Position numbers and translations under genes: made by a program
The notes under the pieces: generated by a model
What the model saw: the letters and a program-made list of their open reading frames with translations, nothing else
The model's database searches: none
Told to the model about the DNA's origin: nothing
From: a virus
Direction: 5' to 3' (one strand)
Virus record (IMG/VR): IMGVR_UViG_3300036835_000317
Span: 1 to 42,610 of that record
Length of the DNA stretch: 42,610 nucleotides
Shown: positions 37,683-42,610 of the stretch, piece by piece
How the letters are laid out: every line of letters starts with the position of its first letter
Numbering within the stretch: position 1 is the stretch's first letter

Positions 37683-38431
37683 CGCGCCGGCGGCGCCGAT
37701 CGCGGCCGACCACAACGGCGCGGGTCGCCACCGCCACGTCCCTGGCCGATCTCCAACCCAACACGAAGAACCCGCGGAAACCGTGGTCGGCCACGCAGCT
37801 GGAGGCCTTCCGTAAGAGTCTGCTGCAATTCGGCGATCTGGGCGGCATCGTCCGCAACCTGACGACGAACCAGCTAATCGGCGGTCACAAACGGATCGAC
37901 GCGTTCAAGGCGGGACAGGATGTTCAGATCGTCGCGCAACCCCAGGCGACCGACGCGCAGGGCACCGTGGCGCACGGCTACGTCGTCGTCGACGGCGCGC
38001 GCTTCTCGTATCGTGAAGTACGGTGGAGCCTCGAACAGGAAACGGCCGCCAACCTGGCCGCCAATCGATGGGCCGCGGATTGGGACTGGCAGCTGGTGTC
38101 CGAAGCCCTGCAGACGATCAACAACGATGAACTGCGATCGATCACGGGGTTCGCCGATCATGAGCTGAAGAACCTGCTGGCCGCGGACTGGTCGCCGCAA
38201 GCGAAGGGCGACCTGATGGGCGCCGACAACGGGACCGGCGATCACGCCGTCCACCTAAGCGCGACACAATACGAGCTGCTGACCCAGGCCAAGGCGCGGC
38301 TTGATCCAACGGCCGCGATCAGTGACGCCGGCGCCGTCGAGCTCCTGTGTCGCCGCTGTCTGAACGACACCGCCGCGATGACCGAACCGCCGTCGGCGCG
38401 CGTGAACCGATCCCGACGAGCCCGCGCATGA
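37679..38431 (+). CDS. ParB-like protein coupled to DpdA, 250 aa
   Basis: Basic N-terminal tail, then a ParB/Srx-type domain (SLADLQPNTKNPRKPW, GGHKRIDAF at 68-76) and a helical region rich in AANLAANRWAADWDWQLV, typical of ParB-like proteins found beside DNA-modifying enzymes in phages. It lacks the KorB-like helix-turn-helix of the larger ParB-like protein (6268-7668). GTG 37679 overlaps the queE stop and its own stop overlaps the dpdA ATG, so it may be a cofactor that brings DpdA to DNA. Confidence 0.85.
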   Translation: MTRRRRRSRPTTTARVATATSLADLQPNTKNPRKPWSATQLEAFRKSLLQFGDLGGIVRNLTTNQLIGGHKRIDAFKAGQDVQIVAQPQATDAQGTVAHGYVVVDGARFSYREVRWSLEQETAANLAANRWAADWDWQLVSEALQTINNDELRSITGFADHELKNLLAADWSPQAKGDLMGADNGTGDHAVHLSATQYELLTQAKARLDPTAAISDAGAVELLCRRCLNDTAAMTEPPSARVNRSRRARA

Positions 38432-39306
38432 CGACGGTCCGCCTGGCGTTCGGCAATCGAAAACAGGAACAACACGCGGTGACCGGGCAACGGTTGCCGG
38501 CGCTCCTGATTTCGTATGCGTACCTGGCGCCGTTCCTGAAACATCGGCATCTGTACCAGTACCGCGACTGGTCGATGGACTCGGGCGCGTTCACGGCGGC
38601 GAACAGCGGGAAAGTGATCGGTCTGGCCGAGTACATCACGGTCTGCCATCAGCTGATGAAGACGGATCCGACCCTGGTCGAGATTTTTTCGCTCGACGTG
38701 ATCGGCGATCACAAGGCCAGCGCGAAGAACACGGCCGCCATGTGGAAAGAAGGGATCCCGGCGATCCCGTGTTTCCATTACGGTGAACCCGAGGGCGCGT
38801 TGCTCGAGATGGCCGCCGCGTACCCGAAGATCGCGATCGGCGGGGTCGCCTACAAACGGGGGACGGCGAAAACGCACTGGGCGGAACAAGTCTTCGCCCG
38901 CGTCTGGCCGAAACGGGTCCACGGGTTCGCGTTCGCCAGCGAGCGCGACGTGATGGCGCTTCCGTTCCACTCGGTGGACGCCAGCTCGTGGGAGATCGGC
39001 GCGTGCGGGTTCGGCAACTGGAAACAGTTCGGTCACATGGTCGTCCGGGGATCCGGTCAGGACCTGCGCGGCGAAGTGAACGTGTTCCTGGAGCTCGAAG
39101 AACGCGCGCGAATCAAGTGGCGCCGGCAGATGGCGCAGCTGGAAGCGACACGCGATGCGCCGAAAGTCCGGTTGTCCGTGGGCCGCGGCCGGACGATGCC
39201 GACGTCGGCGACGGGCGAAGCGCCGGCGGTCCGCCTGGCGGTCATCACGGGACTGCTTGGCCGGGGCGAGCTCGGGCGCGGGACCCGACGGGGGACCAAG
39301 CGATGA
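38428..39306 (+). CDS. dpdA: DpdA, 7-deazaguanine DNA transglycosylase, 292 aa
   Basis: TGT-superfamily protein that swaps guanine in DNA for a 7-deazaguanine. Asp51 in MDSGAFTA equals the general-base Asp of tRNA-guanine transglycosylases. SLDVIGD (88-94), IGGVAYKRG (137-145) and HSVDASSW (181-188, likely nucleophile Asp184) complete the active site. The zinc cysteines of tRNA enzymes are missing and the length is short, as in phage DpdA. Cotranscribed with queD, queE and a ParB-like gene. Confidence 0.9.
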   Translation: MTTVRLAFGNRKQEQHAVTGQRLPALLISYAYLAPFLKHRHLYQYRDWSMDSGAFTAANSGKVIGLAEYITVCHQLMKTDPTLVEIFSLDVIGDHKASAKNTAAMWKEGIPAIPCFHYGEPEGALLEMAAAYPKIAIGGVAYKRGTAKTHWAEQVFARVWPKRVHGFAFASERDVMALPFHSVDASSWEIGACGFGNWKQFGHMVVRGSGQDLRGEVNVFLELEERARIKWRRQMAQLEATRDAPKVRLSVGRGRTMPTSATGEAPAVRLAVITGLLGRGELGRGTRRGTKR

Positions 39307-39464
39307 AGCTGTGCGCGATCCTGGTCGCCACGTTCGTCTCGTGCGGGTGCGCGCTGCCGTTGAGGCGCACATGCGCGGACGGCTGGCCAATCAAGGTCCT
39401 GATCGATCAAGCCTGCACGGGTGGCATCTGCGGCTACACGTGTGCGCCGGATCGGTGGCGGTGA
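39303..39464 (+). CDS. Small Cys-rich lipoprotein-like peptide, 53 aa
   Basis: MKLCAILVATFVSCGCALPL has a short hydrophobic stretch ending in VSCGC, an imperfect lipobox. The mature part has further cysteines (RRTCADGW, ACTGGICGYTC) that could form disulphides. Its ATG overlaps the dpdA stop. A surface or periplasmic role, for example superinfection exclusion, is possible but unproven. Confidence 0.6.
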   Translation: MKLCAILVATFVSCGCALPLRRTCADGWPIKVLIDQACTGGICGYTCAPDRWR

Positions 39465-39491
39465 TGGTCCGTTGAAGCCGAGGCACCGACG

Positions 39492-40043
39492 ATGAATCAG
39501 AACCCCGTGTACCTGGTCGACCAGCTGCTGCGCGCATTCGGTCATGACACCGGCCGCGAAGGTCTGTTGAAAACGCCCGAACGGGTCGCGCGGTTCCTGA
39601 AGGAATTCATCGGCGACCGTCCGTTGTGTCCGCTGACGACGTTCGATGCCGAGGGCACCGACGAAATGATTGTTGTCCGCGCGGTCCCGTTCTACTCGCT
39701 GTGCGAACATCACCTGATCCCGTTCTTCGGGACCGCGTCAGTCGGCTACGTGCCGTCCGATCGGATCGTCGGCCTGTCGAAGATTCCGCGGGTGATTCAA
39801 CACCACGCGCGTGGCCTGCAAAATCAGGAACGACTGGCCCAGGCGATCGCCCGGTGCCTGGACGACGGGTTGAAACCGAAAGGCGTCGGCGTGATCCTGC
39901 ACGCGCGCCACTTGTGTATGGAAATGCGCGGGGTGGCGATCGCCGGCGCCGTGACGACGACGTCCGCGCTCCGCGGATGTTTCCTCGAGGATGCCCGCGC
40001 CCGCCGCGAATTCCTGGATTTCGACGCGCGATCCGCCGACTAG
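39492..40043 (+). CDS. folE: GTP cyclohydrolase I FolE, 183 aa
   Basis: First enzyme of the pathway: GTP to dihydroneopterin triphosphate. Zinc ligands Cys71 and His74 lie in SLCEHHLIPFFG, and Cys142 in RHLCMEMRG. GLSKIPR (94-100) and QERLAQAIA are family blocks. It is shorter at the N-terminus than the E. coli enzyme, as in many phages. It follows dpdA after a short gap. The product feeds QueD. Confidence 0.95.
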   Translation: MNQNPVYLVDQLLRAFGHDTGREGLLKTPERVARFLKEFIGDRPLCPLTTFDAEGTDEMIVVRAVPFYSLCEHHLIPFFGTASVGYVPSDRIVGLSKIPRVIQHHARGLQNQERLAQAIARCLDDGLKPKGVGVILHARHLCMEMRGVAIAGAVTTTSALRGCFLEDARARREFLDFDARSAD

Positions 40044-40058
40044 GTCGGCGTCGTACCT

Positions 40059-40247
40059 TCAGGTGCCACTGTGATCGTGGTGTGGTAGATCGAGCAACCG
40101 CGCCCTCAGCTCCAGGATCGACGCGCTGGCCACGCCCTTGATGTACGCCCATTCGGGCGCGGTCATGGGCGGCGGCGGGTCGTCCACCGCGTTCGCCAAG
40201 CGCAACACCAGCCGTTCCAGACCCTCAGCGATCTGCGGGCGCGTCAT
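40059..40247 (-). CDS. Hypothetical protein, 62 aa
   Basis: Not recognised. The ATG at 40247 overlaps the upstream stop by 4 bp. Helical, with a PPPP hinge (NAVDDPPPPMTAPEW) and a His-rich end (PHHDHSGT). Converges with folE. Confidence 0.55.
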   Translation of the reverse strand: MTRPQIAEGLERLVLRLANAVDDPPPPMTAPEWAYIKGVASASILELRARLLDLPHHDHSGT

Positions 40248-40474
40248 GGGTGTTCTCCAATGCCGAACGTCGTGATCTGGTCCTTCATCGTCGCCGTCCA
40301 TTGATCAACGAGCCGTGCAGCGGCGGCGGGCGAGTCGGCCGACCGCGCGATCAACGCGGCCAGCTCATAGGCGAGCGCGGCGGCGACGATCGGCGCGGGT
40401 TCCCATCGCGCCCGGACCCAGGAGCGGACTTCCCGGGTCAGGTTGTCGACCGCATAGGTCGCTTTGTCCGTCAT
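40244..40474 (-). CDS. Hypothetical helical protein, 76 aa
   Basis: Not recognised. Largely alpha-helical and Ala-rich (IVAAALAYELAALIARSADS), soluble. ATGA overlap at both ends. Part of a small minus-strand operon of unknown role. Confidence 0.55.
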   Translation of the reverse strand: MTDKATYAVDNLTREVRSWVRARWEPAPIVAAALAYELAALIARSADSPAAAARLVDQWTATMKDQITTFGIGEHP

Positions 40475-40728
40475 GTCGGTACCTCGGTGAAGCCGAAACG
40501 CGCGGCCAGGTCGGGCAGGTCCGCCGCGATCAACCCGTGCAGCGCAATGTAGTGACGCGGGACCTGCCAGCTGCGGTTGTTGACCGTGACCAGGACGGTC
40601 GGCCCGAGCTGGGCGACCAGCTTGTCGACCTTGAACCGTGTCGCCGGATCGCTGTAGTGCAACGGGCGGCCGCACGGGCACCGTTGATCCCGTCCCGCCG
40701 CGACGTCGGCCCAAAAGTCAGGATTCAA
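40471..40728 (-). CDS. Small zinc-binding-like protein, 85 aa
   Basis: TTG 40728 is the first start after the upstream gene, overlapping it by 11 bp. CPCGRPLHY (26-34) is a zinc-knuckle remnant. Then VLVTVNNRSWQVPRHYIALH and a helical C-terminus follow. Not recognised further. Confidence 0.5.
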   Translation of the reverse strand: MNPDFWADVAAGRDQRCPCGRPLHYSDPATRFKVDKLVAQLGPTVLVTVNNRSWQVPRHYIALHGLIAADLPDLAARFGFTEVPT

Positions 40729-41026
40729 GGGCCAGTCGCCGATCGCACAGCGCGCATCGATCGCGTTCCGTGCGCCATTCGCCACAGTCGTGCGTCCCGC
40801 CGGCGGCGACCAGCTGCCGTCCCTTCCGAACGAGGTCATGGAACAGGTGACAGCGCGAACAGTACTTGTTCTCGACGTCGCCAGGCAGCGCGCTGACCCC
40901 ATCACAGAGACGACACCGAATCGCGGCGCCGTTGCCGACGGTCACGATCTCGAACGTCTGCTCGGCCCACAGCTCTTGACCGGTCGGCGGTTCGTAGCGC
41001 TTGGGTGGTAACTTGTCAGCTGTCAT
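40718..41026 (-). CDS. Zinc-finger hypothetical protein, 102 aa
   Basis: First gene of the small operon, ATG at 41026. Cys pairs CRLCDG, YCSRCHLFH, HDCGEW and CALCDRR suggest two zinc sites. A basic start (ADKLPPKRYEPPTG) precedes them. Could bind DNA or RNA. Function unknown. Confidence 0.6.
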   Translation of the reverse strand: MTADKLPPKRYEPPTGQELWAEQTFEIVTVGNGAAIRCRLCDGVSALPGDVENKYCSRCHLFHDLVRKGRQLVAAGGTHDCGEWRTERDRCALCDRRLALES

Positions 41027-41120
41027 GTTCCGGGGATGATACCGCCGCCGGCTGACAAACGAAAAAACCCGCACCGGTTCAGGTCACAACGGCAGTAACC
41101 TCGGATCTGGGAGGTGACAC

Positions 41121-41270
41121 ATGCCCGGTCGGAAGTCGAGCCATACGGCCAAGTGGGATCGGTGCGTCCAGCAGGTCGGCACAAAGGGCGGCACGAATCC
41201 CTACGCGGTGTGTACGTCGACGCTCGGGAGCGGATCGTTCAAGGGAGGCGGGTCGAAGAAAGGGAAGTGA
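41121..41270 (+). CDS. Small conserved phage protein, 49 aa
   Basis: MPGRKSSHTAKWDRCVQQVG, then GTNPYAVCTSTLG and a Gly/Ser/Lys-rich tail. Similar WDRCV-containing tiny proteins recur in environmental phages. GGGAGGTGAC lies right before the ATG. It stands alone on the plus strand. Function unknown. Confidence 0.6.
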   Translation: MPGRKSSHTAKWDRCVQQVGTKGGTNPYAVCTSTLGSGSFKGGGSKKGK

Positions 41271-41276
41271 ACCCGC

Positions 41277-41315
41277 AGAAAAAACCCGGCATCAGGGATC
41301 GCCCGATGCCGGGTT
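41277..41315 (-). terminator. Rho-independent terminator
   Basis: On the minus strand, AACCCGGCATC and GATGCCGGGTT form an 11-bp perfect stem (arms 41305-41315 and 41283-41293) around an 11-nt loop, followed by a six-U run (41279-41284 region) and CTG. It ends the transcript of the genes at 41323-41969. The plus-strand gene at 41121 may also use the stem. Confidence 0.85.
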
Positions 41316-41322
41316 CCGTTGG

Positions 41323-41658
41323 TCAGTACTCGGTGGCCAACATGATCGTGAGCACGCGCGTAGTCTGGCTCGGGTCGCTTGGGTCCTCCGATCCGTATTC
41401 GAGGGCCTTGTCGTAATAGTCGATCTTCCAGAACACGCGCCCGGCGCCGTCGATCTCGAAGCTCCCGAAATCGTGTTCCCCGTGCGGGTCGTTGTCGGGT
41501 GTGAACCGATCGAACGTCTCGACCTGTTCTCGAATGCGGGATTGCAGCTGCGGACACAAGGCGCTGATCCCGGGGGTTTGAAAGACGCGCCCGGCGACGC
41601 CCATCGCCGTCCGCGCCAGGTCGTTCAGCGCCGCGATCTTCTGCGTGCGCGCGCTCAT
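41323..41658 (-). CDS. DUF3768-family protein, 111 aa
   Basis: Family blocks are clear: IAALNDLARTAMGVAGRVFQ, VETFDRFTPDNDPHGEHDFG, VFWKIDYYDKALEYGSEDPS and TTRVLTIMLATEY. DUF3768 proteins are common in Alphaproteobacteria and their mobile elements; function unknown. ATG 41658 overlaps the previous stop by 4 bp, and the stop is directly before the terminator. Confidence 0.88.
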   Translation of the reverse strand: MSARTQKIAALNDLARTAMGVAGRVFQTPGISALCPQLQSRIREQVETFDRFTPDNDPHGEHDFGSFEIDGAGRVFWKIDYYDKALEYGSEDPSDPSQTTRVLTIMLATEY

Positions 41659-41969
41659 CGGCCGGCCTCGAGCTGGTCGCGCCGCGCGACATGGTCCGCC
41701 CACGCGGTCAGAATCAGGTCGCGGATCCGCTCGGTCGCCGTGTTGTCGCCGATAGGCCGCAGCAGGGCGAACGATCGGCGCTCCCCGTTGACCGCATACT
41801 GACGGGCGGGAAACGTGACGTTCAGTCCGCCGCCGCCGCGTCGTTCCCAGATGGCAAACCCGATCAGCTTCGCGCCGGCCAGCGGTTCGTCGTCGGCGAA
41901 CCGCAGCTCCGCGTCCGCCAGCTTGCCTGGCGGCATTCCTTTGTCCGTCTCGGTGAACACCACATGCAT
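41655..41969 (-). CDS. Conserved hypothetical phage protein, 104 aa
   Basis: Not assigned. Compact alpha/beta protein with ADAELRFADDEPLAGAKLIG, FAIWERRGGGGLNVTFPARQ and a helical end. Recurrent in environmental phages and mobile elements. Coupled to the DUF3768 gene. A TTGACG box (42052-42057) lies upstream, but without a clear -10. Confidence 0.65.
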   Translation of the reverse strand: MHVVFTETDKGMPPGKLADAELRFADDEPLAGAKLIGFAIWERRGGGGLNVTFPARQYAVNGERRSFALLRPIGDNTATERIRDLILTAWADHVARRDQLEAGR

Positions 41970-42152
41970 AACGTCGTCGTCCTTTGGACCCGGGGCAGGG
42001 GTTTCGGTCGGTCGCCCGGGTCTGACTTGATTGTGCGTGTGGCGCCCCAGGCGTCAATTGGTTCAAACGGGGTCAGCGTTGGGTCTGGCGGGGTCTGCCG
42101 ACGACGATCGGGACCAGGGGCGAGGGTCAGGACCCCGGGCAGGGGGTCGACG

Positions 42153-42184
42153 CGCCAGGGACCCGCCAGGGACCCGCCAGGACC
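42153..42184. repeat. Three tandem 11-bp repeats in the attP region
   Basis: CGCCAGGGACC occurs twice in tandem (42153-42163, 42164-42174), followed by a shortened third copy. Inverted copies of the GGGACC core appear further on (about 42288-42296). The non-coding stretch 41970-42483 shows no gene; these repeats dominate it. Confidence 0.65.
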
Positions 42185-42193
42185 AGAGACCCC

Positions 42194-42239
42194 GGACCAG
42201 CTGCCAGGGGACCCGGGAACCCGGGACCAGCTGCCAGGG
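42194..42239. repeat. Two 16-bp direct repeats, 30-bp period
   Basis: GGACCAGCTGCCAGGG occurs at 42194-42209 and 42224-42239. An imperfect inverted relative lies near 42276-42296. Spacing near three helical turns suggests a protein-binding array, for the excisionase-like, ParB-like or integrase protein. Confidence 0.6.
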
Positions 42240-42396
42240 ACCGTCGGCCGAAGCGCACCAGGGAAGTGCAGAACCGGGTCAGCTGGCGGTCCCTGGTTGC
42301 CAGGGCCGGTAATCGGGAATTATCAGGTCATCCGGCCGGTCGGGCGATCGGCAGAATCCCCGTAAGTGAAGGTCAACCCGCGCCTGGCAACCAAAT

Positions 42397-42416
42397 GGAA
42401 ACCAGGTGGAAACCAG
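42397..42416 (+). repeat. Candidate P-arm integrase sites, two direct copies
   Basis: GGAAACCAG occurs at 42397-42405 and 42408-42416, 11 bp apart, left of the tRNA-like core. Inverted copies lie on the other side at 52-60 and 142-150. Direct copies on one arm and inverted ones on the other recall lambda-type attP sites. Confidence 0.5.
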
Positions 42417-42462
42417 ACCTATCGGGACCCCATAGGACGTCGGTGTAAGTTGTTGTCAGGAT

Positions 42463-42507
42463 TGGAGCCGGCGCGCGGGCTTGAACCGCGGACCTGCTGA
42501 TTACGAA
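42463..42507 (-). other. attP core: 3' end of tRNA-Thr(CGU)
   Basis: Read on the minus strand, the sequence gives the anticodon loop TTCGTAA (anticodon CGT at 42503-42505), the 3' half of the anticodon stem, the T arm CGCGG-TTCAAGC-CCGCG (perfect 5-bp stem), the acceptor strand CGCCGGC and TCCA ending at 42463. The 5' half of the tRNA is missing, so it is not a gene but the identity block that restores the host tRNA after integration. The integrase gene lies some 440 bp away across the circle junction. Confidence 0.88.
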
Positions 42508-42610
42508 AATTGGAAAAAGCTGAAGATCTTCGAAGGTTTCCACGGTTGCCGGCAACCACGGGTTCCGCGGCATGCCCAGGCATGTCCACGATCGCCGCGG
42601 TTGCCCGAGT
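42484..42610. repeat. Terminal direct repeat, right copy
   Basis: Identical to 1-127. See the left copy: the two ends most likely represent one locus on a circular genome, and features in 1-127 are duplicated here only by the assembly. Confidence 0.9.

Noticed and set aside
36151-40043. QueC, QueF or a Gat-QueC gene in the cassette
   Set aside because: No protein here has the PP-loop (SGGxDS) or amidotransferase motifs.
42107-42300. CRISPR array
   Set aside because: Repeats are short, tandem or 30-bp spaced with no unique spacers and no cas genes.
42031-42312. Plus-strand frames over the attP repeats
   Set aside because: Gly/Pro/Arg repeats produced by the DNA repeats; no start context.
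42463-42507. Complete tRNA gene
   Set aside because: Only the 3' half is present; upstream bases do not form the anticodon stem or D arm.

Overview
The window is a complete temperate tailed-phage genome of high G+C (roughly two thirds by eye). The first and last 127 bases are identical, the usual sign of a circular molecule assembled as one contig, so the unique genome is about 42,483 bp. A 45-bp match to the 3' end of a tRNA-Thr(CGU) next to a tyrosine integrase marks the attP site. The host is therefore a high-G+C bacterium with that tRNA. A DUF3768-type protein and a lipobox-like protein hint at a Gram-negative host, possibly an alphaproteobacterium, but this is weak inference.

Layout. 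(1) 154-2510, minus: integration operon of a zinc-finger protein, an 81-aa protein, a HigA-like regulator, the integrase and a membrane peptide, with 4-bp stop/start overlaps throughout. (2) 2729-13103, minus: long early operon that starts with a Cro-like regulator. It carries a replication-organiser protein with an iteron-like array inside its gene, a DUF1064 nuclease, a beta-propeller protein, a ParB-like protein, two HNH proteins, a HerA-like ATPase and an excisionase-like HTH protein. (3) 13189-16236, plus: the divergent repressor followed by a clan GH-A glycosidase-like protein and four small genes. (4) 16376-35813, minus: late operon in HK97/siphovirus order (TerS, TerL, portal, S49 protease, major capsid, connectors, two tail-tube paralogues, tail chaperones with a -1 frameshift, tape measure, tail tip). 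(5) 36151-40043, plus: 7-deazaguanine DNA-modification cassette (queD, queE, a ParB-like gene, dpdA, folE). (6) 40059-41969: small conserved phage genes and a strong terminator. (7) 41970-42483 joined to 1-153 on the circle: repeat-rich attP region.

How it works together. Overlapping divergent promoters near 13.1 kb set the Cro/repressor switch. The early operon then runs left through replication genes towards excision functions, with most DNA synthesis left to the host, since no polymerase, primase or DnaB is visible. The right-hand cassette should turn GTP into 7-carboxy-7-deazaguanine (FolE, QueD, QueE) and insert a deazaguanine base into phage DNA by DpdA transglycosylation. QueC is absent, so the base is either CDG itself or preQ0 finished by a host QueC. 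No conventional endolysin or holin is recognisable. The GH-A-like protein and adjacent membrane peptides are the only, weak, candidates.
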